This document shows positions 37,680-45,215 of a stretch of DNA of 64,000 nt, piece by piece (position 1 is the stretch's first letter; each line of letters begins with the position of its first letter). This stretch comes from Desulfomarina profundi (GTDB lineage Bacteria; Desulfobacterota; Desulfobulbia; Desulfobulbales; Desulfocapsaceae), in the NCBI RefSeq assembly GCF_019703855.1, contig NZ_AP024086.1, positions 2,934,501 to 2,998,500 of the forward strand, in the 5' to 3' direction. A program made the translations under genes and the position numbers. Under the pieces are notes generated by a model, which made no database searches, had not been told where the DNA came from, and worked only from the letters and a program-made list of their open reading frames with translations.

Positions 37680-38627
37680 TTACGAAGAAAACAGCTTTGC
37701 AAGCAACTGGCTGAAATCATTTGACTCAATTCTTGTCAGGCCACTTTTTTTTGCGGCGGTAATCATTTCCTGATAATAATCAGAAGAAATTGTCCGTCCC
37801 AGCTCAGGAAAGGCTTTTGCCGTACCGCAGGGACGGTATTGCTCCATGATATTCACATAACAGTTCCGGGAGACCCGGTCGGCGAGAAAAGTAAAAATCG
37901 ATTCCGAATCGGCTTTTGCGTCAGGCATCAGGAGATGGCGAACCAGCAGGCCGTTTTCTGCCAGCCCCCTGTCATCAATCTGCAAGTCGCCCACCTGCCA
38001 CTGCATTTCAAGGACAGCTCGCTTTACGGTTTCGGGATAGTCTGCTGCTCCTGCGTAGCGTCCTGCCGATTCAGACGAAAAGAACTTGATATCCGGCATA
38101 TAGATATCGACAATACCGTCAAGAAGCCGGAGAGCCGTCATACTCTCGTAACCACCGCAATTATAAACAATGGGTATCCGCAGGCCATCTTCGACCGCCA
38201 CCTGGAGAGCTGAAAGCAGATGAGGAACAATATGCCCCGGAGTAACAAGGTTAATATTATGGCAACCCTGCTCCTGCAGCCCAAGCATGATGGCTGCCAG
38301 CTGCCCGGAGTCCACTGTCAAGCATTCCTCTTCAAAACAGTGGCTGATTGAATAATTCTGACAGAAAACACAACGAAGATTACAACCACAGAAAAAAATG
38401 GTTCCAGATCCCTTCTCCCCCACAAGCACCTGCTCCTCGCCGAAATGGGGACCATAACCAGCCACTTCCACCCGATCAGCCATACCACAGTATCCTGTTT
38501 CTCCTGCCGTCCGATCCACGGAACAGTTGCGCGGACAGAGGGTGCAGTTTTGCATTATCTCTCTTCCCCTGGCAATTTTTTCCGCCAGTTCCCCGGATTC
38601 GGCGGCCTGTCTCGCTTTTGTGGCCAT
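37680..38627 (-). CDS. Radical SAM protein, AmmeMemoRadiSam/PflA-like
   Basis: A 315-residue radical SAM enzyme. The N-terminal cysteines CTLCPRNC precede GETGYCG; the SAM-cluster motif is CNLRCVFCQN; then NLVTPGHIVPHLLSAL and CGGYESMTALRLLDG. This matches pyruvate-formate-lyase-activase-like proteins of unknown substrate. It lies between the C25 gene and the hpaR-type regulator, all on the same strand. It probably is an anaerobic enzyme activator or modifying enzyme, target unknown. Confidence 0.85.
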   Translation of the reverse strand: MATKARQAAESGELAEKIARGREIMQNCTLCPRNCSVDRTAGETGYCGMADRVEVAGYGPHFGEEQVLVGEKGSGTIFFCGCNLRCVFCQNYSISHCFEEECLTVDSGQLAAIMLGLQEQGCHNINLVTPGHIVPHLLSALQVAVEDGLRIPIVYNCGGYESMTALRLLDGIVDIYMPDIKFFSSESAGRYAGAADYPETVKRAVLEMQWQVGDLQIDDRGLAENGLLVRHLLMPDAKADSESIFTFLADRVSRNCYVNIMEQYRPCGTAKAFPELGRTISSDYYQEMITAAKKSGLTRIESNDFSQLLAKLFSS

Positions 38628-38651
38628 TGTCTTTTGCCCCCACTGAACCGT

Positions 38652-39107
38652 TCAGTCTGATGGATTTATTCGCCTGACTGTTGTCTCCTTTTTCAGCATG
38701 AAATCATCCAGAGCACGGTAGAGCTGGACTATCAGTTCTTTTCCATAGGCTTCCTCCAGCAATTCATATTGCCGCTGAACCAGAGGAACCATCGTTCCGA
38801 TAAGATTACGCCCCTGCTCGGTGAGTGATACGGACACCCTCCTTCGATCACCCTCTATTTTTTTCTTGTGCACCAGGTCGGTTTCCTCCAGTCTTTTCAG
38901 AATACCGGCCATACTAGGACTGAGTATCTGGCAACGCTCGCAGATTTCCCTGGGCTCAAGCTCCCTTTCATAGAGTTCTCTCAGAATACGCCATTGCTGC
39001 TCAGTCAGACCATAATAGTGAAAAATAGGACGAAAATTTGCAATAACAACCTCCCGCACCTGGGAAAGAAGCAGGGGGAGGTTTCTGTTTTTTATTTTTC
39101 TTTTCAT
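38652..39107 (-). CDS. hpaR: MarR-family regulator, HpaR type
   Basis: A 151-residue winged-helix repressor. LPLLLSQVREVVIANFRP and GLTEQQWRILREL are the typical HpaR N-terminus, ILSPSMAGILKRLEETDLV the recognition helix, and GDRRRVSVSLTEQGR the wing. HpaR controls homoprotocatechuate (3,4-dihydroxyphenylacetate) catabolism by binding palindromes and releasing DNA when aromatic acids bind. It is divergent from an hpaD remnant and hpaF, with two 12-bp palindromes in the promoter between. Confidence 0.85.
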   Translation of the reverse strand: MKRKIKNRNLPLLLSQVREVVIANFRPIFHYYGLTEQQWRILRELYERELEPREICERCQILSPSMAGILKRLEETDLVHKKKIEGDRRRVSVSLTEQGRNLIGTMVPLVQRQYELLEEAYGKELIVQLYRALDDFMLKKETTVRRINPSD

Positions 39108-39171
39108 AGTGTTCCTGGAAATAGATTCTGAACCTGACCTGATAAAATTGATTATAATTATTATTTGCGTC

Positions 39172-39201
39172 TTGACAAGCTAATATATTAGTGATTATAA
39201 T
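39172..39201 (+). promoter_or_regulatory. Strong sigma70 promoter of the hpaD remnant-hpaF unit
   Basis: TTGACA (39172-39177) and TATAAT (39196-39201), both perfect consensus, with an 18-nt spacer. The transcription start is predicted near 39208, about 38 nt before the first ATG. It overlaps both palindromic operators. Confidence 0.85.
39180..39191. promoter_or_regulatory. HpaR operator, palindrome 1
   Basis: CTAATATATTAG, a perfect 12-bp palindrome inside the promoter spacer. Identical to palindrome 2, 23 nt away (about two helix turns). A dimer here would block RNA polymerase. Confidence 0.75.
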
Positions 39202-39202
39202 A

Positions 39203-39214
39203 CTAATATATTAG
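39203..39214. promoter_or_regulatory. HpaR operator, palindrome 2
   Basis: CTAATATATTAG, identical to palindrome 1, lying over the predicted start of transcription. The pair is placed for cooperative repression of the rightward unit and probably also for control of hpaR itself. Confidence 0.75.
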
Positions 39215-39245
39215 CAATAATCAACTTCAAATCAGTTTGTCAGTC

Positions 39246-39518
39246 ATGTCTTTATGGAGTTACAGCAAAGGAGTAAAACCAGCCGGATTTCCCGAAACAC
39301 TCCTGGCCCTGGAATACGGATCCCTGGTGCCCATGCGTTACATGAACAGCGACCGCCATTTCAAAGTGGTCTCGGTATCCGCCCAGTGCATGTTCCATAA
39401 GCATGATAACAGCGCGGTTGTCGACCGGGACAAATACCAGGGCAGGGTTGAGGTTCTGACCCCTTATTTTCCAAGCTCGGGAACAGGCCAGATCAACGCC
39501 GTTTTACCCGTGCTTTAA
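39246..39518 (+). pseudogene. hpaD: Deletion remnant of homoprotocatechuate 2,3-dioxygenase (HpaD, class III)
   Basis: 90 codons, open, with a strong promoter. Residues 22-56 (LEYGSLVPMRYMNSD and VVSVSAQCMFHKHDNS) match the middle of LigB-superfamily HpaD enzymes, and residues 60-90 (DKYQGRVEVLTPYFPSSGT, GQINAVLP) match their C-terminus. The N-terminal third, with metal ligands, and about 110 internal residues between the blocks are missing, so it cannot be an active dioxygenase. The reading frame survived the deletion. It may still be translated; no good ribosome binding site is seen. Confidence 0.78.
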
Positions 39519-39567
39519 CATCAAACCATATTAACCATGAAACTCAGCGTATCCGGAGAAACTTATC

Positions 39568-39951
39568 ATGCCCCATTTTATTGTAGAATATACTGATAAC
39601 CTGGAAAAGGAGACAGATATCCGCCCCCTGCTCGAAAAGGCAAACACCATCCTGATAAACCAGAATGGCCTCTTCCCCATCGCCGGAATCCGTTCCCGTG
39701 CCATTAAACTCGACAATTACGTGATTGCCGACGGCGAGGAGGATTATGCCTTTGTCCACGCATCCCTGACCGTTGCCGCCGGACGGTCGGAAGATGATCT
39801 GCAGCGGGTAGCGGAAGAACTCTTTGACATGATAACCGATCATTTTGAGGAAGCAATAAAAGACCGCTACCTGGCTCTCTCCCTTGAGTTGAACGAATTT
39901 ACCAGGCCCACGCTGAAGAAAAGCAATATCCATGCGCGGTTTCAGAAATAA
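39568..39951 (+). CDS. hpaF: 5-carboxymethyl-2-hydroxymuconate delta-isomerase
   Basis: A 127-residue enzyme of the normal size, with the N-terminal proline used as catalytic base after Met removal (MPHFIVEYTDNLE), then KLDNYVIADGEEDYAFVHASL and RTLKKSNIH-type basic end. HpaF isomerises the ring-fission product of the homoprotocatechuate pathway. It lies 49 nt after the hpaD remnant under the same promoter. With hpaD broken and no other pathway genes in the window, its current substrate supply is unclear. Confidence 0.88.
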   Translation: MPHFIVEYTDNLEKETDIRPLLEKANTILINQNGLFPIAGIRSRAIKLDNYVIADGEEDYAFVHASLTVAAGRSEDDLQRVAEELFDMITDHFEEAIKDRYLALSLELNEFTRPTLKKSNIHARFQK

Positions 39952-40309
39952 AAACCAACACACAGGTAAACAACATGATAGCTCAGAAAACTGCGAGAGA
40001 ACTGGCACATGGAACTCAAGTATCTGAATATGGGGGTAGTTTCAGGTAAAGCATTAATAACAGTCGACTTCCCGAAAAAGATAGTACATATTCCCTGAAA
40101 AGAGTGAAATGTTAACACCACTGATTGTTGATCATACCCCAATCAGTGGTGTGACTTTAAGATGAGAATGGTCATTTTAAAATTTATTACTATAAATCTA
40201 TAGAGTTGCCATATAAATGAGACTCTTCTGTATCTGGTAAACCTTGTTGGAACCGGAGTAAAATCATTTTGACTGTATGGTGTGATTTTCATAAGCGTTA
40301 TCCTCTCAT
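39952..40309. other. Convergent intergenic region with a hairpin
   Basis: About 358 nt between the ends of hpaF and the SQR-like gene. It holds a perfect 12-bp inverted repeat (ACACCACTGATT at 40115-40126, AATCAGTGGTGT at 40141-40152, 14-nt loop). No T run follows on either strand, so a terminator role is possible but not proven. No gene seen. Confidence 0.55.
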
Positions 40310-41776
40310 TTATTCCGGAATTATTCTCCACAACGGTTTTAACTTTGCCTTCCAGAGAAAAGCAAAATGTAAGAGATATTTTATCCAGTGACCGGCCAGA
40401 CCAATCTCACCAAATGTACCGTTTAGATCCCGACCATAATCGGGATATTTTTTATAGTCCGGGATAATGGGAAACATGGTCATTGCCACGGCACTGCCGT
40501 TAAACATACCCTTACCCGCACTGGCTATACAGGCAGCACCCATTTCACTCATTTTGGCGGAATGTGTCGGTGTATCAGCACCATTTTTAATCATATCCCT
40601 GATGCTCTGGGCAACGGCCTTACCCATCATGGCACTTGGCATGCCTGTCCTTGGCGGAGCCGGAGTAATCACGGTACCGTTCGAACTGTGCATCGGTTTT
40701 GAGATCTGATGAGGTGGGGCAAAGGCAATACCTATTGCAAAGATATTTTTATACTTTTGATTTTGGCAGTATGAAGGCCAGTCATCGGCATCCCACTCCT
40801 CAAAAGGAGCAGTTCCTTTATTGTAATCGGCATCGACATACATAAATCCTGAGGCGTTAAATAGTGTAGAAGTAATATCATTGCCCACCTTGTCAAATGC
40901 CCGCATTTCAACACCGGAAAACGGTGGTATCAACATGGCGAAATCAAAGTCCTGGGTGTGGCTTGAGCCGTCCAACAGTTCAAAGTGCACCCGCCCTTTT
41001 TCAACCTCTGTGACATGGGCCCGTTTTATCCACTTTACCCCACGTTCCGTATAAAGTGATTCTGCAAACACTTTGCCGCTGGTAATATAACCGCCCAGCT
41101 TAAGATGCAGACCGCCGACACCGAAATCTCCCAGTTCATATTCGTTGGAGATATAGATAATCTCTGCCTTATCTCTTACTCCTTCTTCGTTGAGTTTATG
41201 CTCAACATTAAAGGTATATTCAAAAGCAGCCCCTTGGCAGGTACAGGTACCATGGCCGGTACCGACAAGTATCTTTTTATGGGCACCGTTTTTCATTTCA
41301 GCGATTAATGCATCAAGTTCTTTAGAAGCATGGACGGCATGATCTGCGGTACATACGGAAACAGTGTAACCGTTATCGGGGCCAAGCCCTTTGGTCGCGC
41401 TAAAATTGAGACGTGGCCCGGTGGCATTAATGAGATAGTCGTAGGGCAGGTCTTCTTGTTCTCCAGCCCTGCCCTGGCCGGTGTACTCAACAGTTACAAA
41501 AGGTGTTTCAATACTTTTTCCACCCTCCGGATGGATTGACACACATTTGGCCTGGCGGTAGTCTATGCCTGCTTTGGCGTAGATGGGGGCCAGTTCAAAG
41601 ACAACGCTCTTTTTACTCATGCCACCTACACTAACCCAGATATTTGAAGGAATCCAATTCCAGTTACTGTTTGGAGTCACAACAACAACTTCATGACCGT
41701 TTCCCAGCCATTTTTTTAAAAAGGTGGCTGCTGTGTGCCCGGAAACGCCACCACCCAGGATAACAACTTTTGCCAT
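40310..41776 (-). CDS. Sulfide:quinone oxidoreductase-like FAD flavoprotein
   Basis: A 488-residue flavoprotein. FAD site VVILGGGVSGHTAATFL; YDYLINATGPRLNF; a CTCQGAAFEY segment with Cys near residue 172-174; IFAIGIAFAPPH; and a later CIASAGKGMFNGSAVAM Cys. The C-terminus (YLLHFAFLWKAKLKPLW) is amphipathic and suits peripheral membrane binding. This fits the SQR type III/VI group, which oxidise sulfide and pass electrons to quinone. Other NDH-II-like roles cannot be excluded. It is alone on the minus strand. Confidence 0.82.
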   Translation of the reverse strand: MAKVVILGGGVSGHTAATFLKKWLGNGHEVVVVTPNSNWNWIPSNIWVSVGGMSKKSVVFELAPIYAKAGIDYRQAKCVSIHPEGGKSIETPFVTVEYTGQGRAGEQEDLPYDYLINATGPRLNFSATKGLGPDNGYTVSVCTADHAVHASKELDALIAEMKNGAHKKILVGTGHGTCTCQGAAFEYTFNVEHKLNEEGVRDKAEIIYISNEYELGDFGVGGLHLKLGGYITSGKVFAESLYTERGVKWIKRAHVTEVEKGRVHFELLDGSSHTQDFDFAMLIPPFSGVEMRAFDKVGNDITSTLFNASGFMYVDADYNKGTAPFEEWDADDWPSYCQNQKYKNIFAIGIAFAPPHQISKPMHSSNGTVITPAPPRTGMPSAMMGKAVAQSIRDMIKNGADTPTHSAKMSEMGAACIASAGKGMFNGSAVAMTMFPIIPDYKKYPDYGRDLNGTFGEIGLAGHWIKYLLHFAFLWKAKLKPLWRIIPE

Positions 41777-42401
41777 AACTCACTCCTCGAAATCTCAGCA
41801 GATGAAAGTATTATTACTCTTTATTCCCTAACAACAAGCATATCCAGAAAAAAATGTGCTTGACTATTCTATATTGTTGAAAAATCGCAGTATTGTTTTT
41901 ATGTCGCATTTGTTTATGCTCGATAATTAACTATATATTAAAAAATAATTACAAAGCAAATTTGTCACTCATTTTTATGGAATTTTCCTGGAGTTGGAGT
42001 TTATCCGCCACCTGCGCAAAACAATTGAAGATCCGTATCAGATCATACTCACAGAATATATCACCCCGACAGGACAAACAAAATACCGCCAGAAATTTAT
42101 CGGTTTTTTCCGGGGAAAAAGAAAAGAAGGATTGATCGTAATCGTCGAATTGCTCTATAACGGCACGGTGGTATGGAATATCATGAACACCAGGAGGAGA
42201 AAACATGACAGCAGAAAAAAGGCAGGAGAAAAACAAAACCCCCTGCCTCAAATGACCCACCCGACTGCCATGGATTTTCCGGGCTCCACCAGCCACGGCA
42301 ACCTGTCCATCAACACCTCCCGGAAGGTCAGGACAGGAACCGAGTCATTTCGGGAAAAAATAGTTCAGGGGCCAGAATAAGTCAACAGATGTCTTTTTCT
42401 T
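41777..42401. other. Region between SQR gene and CRISPR array
   Basis: About 625 nt. It should contain the SQR promoter. One doubtful frame on the plus strand (listed next) is the only coding signal. This side is the leader-distal end of the array. Confidence 0.45.
41994..42380 (+). CDS. Doubtful 128-aa protein or remnant beside the CRISPR array
   Basis: The frame starts at a TTG, with no good ribosome binding site. The first 65 residues look protein-like (EFIRHLRKTIEDPYQII, LTEYITPTGQTKYRQKF, IVIVELLYNGTVVWNI) and recall small RelE/barnase-like phage nuclease domains, while the last 50 residues are low-similarity and rich in Ser/Thr/Lys. The open frame continues upstream of the TTG, so the N-terminus may have been lost. 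It is plausible as a gene fragment; function not recognised. Confidence 0.3.
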   Translation: MEFIRHLRKTIEDPYQIILTEYITPTGQTKYRQKFIGFFRGKRKEGLIVIVELLYNGTVVWNIMNTRRRKHDSRKKAGEKQNPLPQMTHPTAMDFPGSTSHGNLSINTSRKVRTGTESFREKIVQGPE

Positions 42402-43035
42402 GTCTCAATCCACGCCCCCGTGCAGGGGGCGACTGATCATTGGCAAACAGAGGTCAGGTCCGGTCGGTTTCAATCCACGCCCCCGTGCAGGGGGCGACGT
42501 ATACCTGGTGTGACGGATGTATACCAGGTGCGACTGTTTCAATCCACGCCCCCGTGCAGGGGGCGACATACCAAATGCGCATATTTGTTGAAACATGGGT
42601 TGTTTCAATCCACGCCCCCGTGCAGGGGGCGACTTACTTGGAGCTGCGCTTGAAAATGCGACAAAGTGGTTTCAATCCACGCCCCCGTGCAGGGGGCGAC
42701 ATGTTCGTTTTTCCGGGTGGCTGCAAGCTGTACCGGTTTCAATCCACGCCCCCGTGCAGGGGGCGACGTCAGCTCAAACTGGATGGTCTTCCCACTTGAT
42801 TCAGTTTCAATCCACGCCCCCGTGCAGGGGGCGACTGGCCCTGTCTTTTAAAACTTGATCTGGTACGCTGTTTCAATCCACGCCCCCGTGCAGGGGGCGA
42901 CAAATGCCCGGAGACCTGGGCCTGAGCCAATAAAAGTTTCAATCCACGCCCCCGTGCAGGGGGCGACGGAGAGCGATAACAAAACTAATAGATTTTTGGG
43001 AGGGTTTCAATCCACGCCCCCGTGCAGGGGGCGAC
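42402..43035 (-). CRISPR. Type I-C CRISPR array, 10 repeats and 9 spacers
   Basis: A 32-nt repeat starting GTTTCAATCCACGCCC and ending GGGGGCGAC on the plus strand. Repeats begin at 42402, 42467, 42536, 42602, 42669, 42736, 42804, 42870, 42936 and 43004; spacers are 33-37 nt. The centre forms a GC-rich hairpin. Read on the minus strand the repeat ends in ATTGAAAC, the type I-C handle, so transcription runs leftward from the leader beside cas2. Nine repeats are identical; the leader-distal one (42402-42433) has one change (GTC for GTT), as expected for the oldest end. Confidence 0.97.
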
Positions 43036-43252
43036 TGTCAGCTTTTTATAGCAAAGCTGACTTAGAGGAAAAGCATATATTTTGCGAACCTCTCAAACTG
43101 CACAGCAACACTTCTCTTAACACATCTGCTTAAAAATAAAAATATCGCAAATACAGAAAGATAATCAAAATGCGAACCTCTACGGGAAACCATGTCCACT
43201 AAGGGTTCGCAGTGTCATAAACTTTTTCAGATAATTCCCTCCTTATATAATG
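43036..43252 (-). promoter_or_regulatory. CRISPR leader
   Basis: AT-rich noncoding stretch between cas2 and the first repeat. It has a perfect 9-bp inverted repeat touching the repeat (GTCAGCTTT 43037-43045, AAAGCTGAC 43053-43061) and three copies of TGCGAACC (43083-43090, 43171-43178, and inverted at 43204-43211). Two of the copies extend to an 11-bp direct repeat. These are likely promoter or integration elements. Confidence 0.75.
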
Positions 43253-43543
43253 TTATACCAGCAATAATCCCTCCTGATCCACTCCCGGTTTGGCACCCAC
43301 ATGCTCTACCCGCCGCTTCCAGTTGGAACCAAGATAATAAAAACGCAGGCTGTCGGTCTCCGGATCAATTTCATCAACCAACTGCTGACGCATCACGGTC
43401 CATTGTGCTGGATCAACCAAACACTCAAACACAGAAAACTGCACCCGCTGACCATAATTCTTGCAAACCTTGGCTACCCTGCGTAAACGCCGCCGGCCTG
43501 CCTTATCAGTAGTGGATACATCATAGCTCACCAACACAAACAT
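43253..43543 (-). CDS. cas2: CRISPR-associated endonuclease Cas2 (type I-C)
   Basis: A 96-residue protein of normal Cas2 size. It starts with the ferredoxin-fold strand MFVLVSYDVST, including the conserved Asp, and has the family's QRVQFSVFECLVDPAQW and RFYYLGSNWKRRVEHVG. Cas2 forms the adaptation complex with Cas1 that inserts new spacers. Nine nt separate it from cas1, and the leader and array follow directly. Confidence 0.95.
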   Translation of the reverse strand: MFVLVSYDVSTTDKAGRRRLRRVAKVCKNYGQRVQFSVFECLVDPAQWTVMRQQLVDEIDPETDSLRFYYLGSNWKRRVEHVGAKPGVDQEGLLLV

Positions 43544-43552
43544 ATAAACACC

Positions 43553-44584
43553 TCACTGCCAACAAAACACGGGATAGCCGTCCAAATCGCCCCGGACATG
43601 CCGGGCCAGGAGCAGGGCCTGGGTATGGAACAGCAGGCCAATGGGCATCTTCTTCTGCAAAAACGGGTGGGTGACCACATCCTGCTTGCGCTTTTGATAG
43701 GCCACCAGCACGGCCTTACGAGTATCGTCGTCCATCAACACGGCCCCGGTCTCCGCCTTCCGAAAGCCCTTACTTTTAACCTGACCAAGATTTACCAGGG
43801 ACAAGGCCAGGCGATCGGCAAAGTAGGGCCTGAATTCTTCCATTAAGTCAAGGGCCAGACCAGGCCTGCCCGGTCGATCCCGATGCAAAAAACCTACTGC
43901 CGGATCAAGCCCCGTACATTCGAGGGCAGAGCGGACATCATGCATGAGCAGGGTATAGAAAAACGACAACAGACAATTGACCCGATCCAGCGGTGGTCTG
44001 CGGCTGCGCCCTTCAAAGAAAAACTCCTTCTTGCGATTGAGAATCAAGTGATCGAACACTCGAAAATAGATCATGGCCCCCTCCCCTTCGTAGCCCCGCA
44101 GCCTGTCGAGCGAAGTACCGACGCGGACATGCATGAGAATGGCCTTCAGGCGATCCATGGCTTGTTTTACACTAACGGTATCCACCTTATCAGGATGATC
44201 ACGCACCACTCGATGCAGCACTTTGCGGCTGTTGACAAGTTTGCCGATGATCACGGCCCTGGCAATTGCCGCCGACCGCTCCGGATCATCCGCCCAGCGG
44301 TACTGCTCCCGACGCAATAGGACGTTGCCGGAGACCGGGCCTTGAACCCGGGCCAGGAACCGGCCATTTTCCGTGAGAAAACTGATGCAGACATCCCGCT
44401 CCGCGCAAAACCCCATGAGAAACGGGCTACACGAAACCTGGCCGAAACAGACAATCCCGTCCAGAGTGTGAATGGGAAGCTGCAAACGTACCTTACCCCC
44501 AACTTTGACAGCTACAGTCTCACCCTCTTTGGCGAGCCAGGCCCCCTGGGTAGTCACAAATAGAGTGTTAAGATGTTTTTTCAT
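43553..44584 (-). CDS. cas1: CRISPR-associated integrase Cas1 (type I-C)
   Basis: A 343-residue protein. Cas1 inserts spacers at the leader end. Family marks include LNTLFVTTQGAWLAKEGET at the start, RLRGYEGEGAMIYFRVF (catalytic Glu), VNCLLSFFYTLLMHDVRSAL, a GFLHRDRPGRPGLALDLMEEF segment (cited by ends; catalytic His and Asp) and the C-terminal YPVFCWQ. It overlaps the cas4 stop by one nucleotide (TGATG). Confidence 0.95.
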   Translation of the reverse strand: MKKHLNTLFVTTQGAWLAKEGETVAVKVGGKVRLQLPIHTLDGIVCFGQVSCSPFLMGFCAERDVCISFLTENGRFLARVQGPVSGNVLLRREQYRWADDPERSAAIARAVIIGKLVNSRKVLHRVVRDHPDKVDTVSVKQAMDRLKAILMHVRVGTSLDRLRGYEGEGAMIYFRVFDHLILNRKKEFFFEGRSRRPPLDRVNCLLSFFYTLLMHDVRSALECTGLDPAVGFLHRDRPGRPGLALDLMEEFRPYFADRLALSLVNLGQVKSKGFRKAETGAVLMDDDTRKAVLVAYQKRKQDVVTHPFLQKKMPIGLLFHTQALLLARHVRGDLDGYPVFCWQ

Positions 44585-45213
44585 CAGTCAGCCATCATCC
44601 GCTTGAGATACCGTTCCACCCGGTGAGGCTTTTCCAGGGTTTTCGGCAAACATAATTCCTTCAAAGAGCAGGAATCGCATTTTTTGTCATACAAGGGTGG
44701 CGGGGTTCGGGCCGAAGCGATCAGCTCGTGGAGACGGGCCGATGTTTCTTCGGTCTCGGCCCGCAGGCAAGAATCGAACTCAACTGACTGCCGTCGCCGG
44801 TTCTTGCCATAAAACAGAGCCCCTTCCTTCACCTTGACTCCCAATGCCTCTTCGAGGCAAATCGCCTGGGCACAAAGCTGCACTCGGTCCCAGTTCTCCT
44901 TCTTGGGCCGGCCCCGCTTATGCTCCACCGGAAAGGGCAGCCACTCTCCCGATTTCTGCTGGTGAAACTCCACCACATCGGCCTTGCCGACCAGCCCCAG
45001 GCGCATGGAGCGCAGGGGCATGGCACACACTGTACGGACATTGCCCCTCCTCTCGTGACCGCCACTATCCACCCGCTCATGCATCAACCGCCCTTGAGCA
45101 GTAAAAAGATTCTCCACCCAGAGCTGCTCCACATGGATCAGGGCGCACTGCCGCTCGCAGAAGAGGAGGTGCTGCAGGGCGGAGAGAGGCAGGAGATCGT
45201 CTTCAGCAAACAT
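44584..45213 (-). CDS. cas4: CRISPR-associated exonuclease Cas4 (type I-C)
   Basis: A 209-residue RecB-type nuclease that trims pre-spacers. It has the first cluster Cys pair FCERQCAL near residue 20, the nuclease core (GKADVVEFH, PVEHKRGRPKK, QLCAQAICLEE) and the C-terminal Cys group KKCDSCSLKELC for the 4Fe-4S cluster. The start may be ATG 45213, or GTG 45216, which overlaps the stop of the RhuM-Fic gene by one base. Either way cas4 translation is probably coupled to that gene. Confidence 0.93.
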   Translation of the reverse strand: MFAEDDLLPLSALQHLLFCERQCALIHVEQLWVENLFTAQGRLMHERVDSGGHERRGNVRTVCAMPLRSMRLGLVGKADVVEFHQQKSGEWLPFPVEHKRGRPKKENWDRVQLCAQAICLEEALGVKVKEGALFYGKNRRRQSVEFDSCLRAETEETSARLHELIASARTPPPLYDKKCDSCSLKELCLPKTLEKPHRVERYLKRMMAD

Positions 45214-45215
45214 CA

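Noticed and set aside
37505-37729. 75-residue extension of the C25 peptidase
   Set aside because: It overlaps the radical SAM gene and its sequence is not peptidase-like; however a frame error near the G/C run at 37510-37516 cannot be excluded.
42405-43133. Open frames across the CRISPR array, encoding repeated SIHAPVQGAT-like or FQSTPPCRGR-like peptides
   Set aside because: They are translations of the 32-nt repeats and arise only because the repeat lacks stops in those frames.
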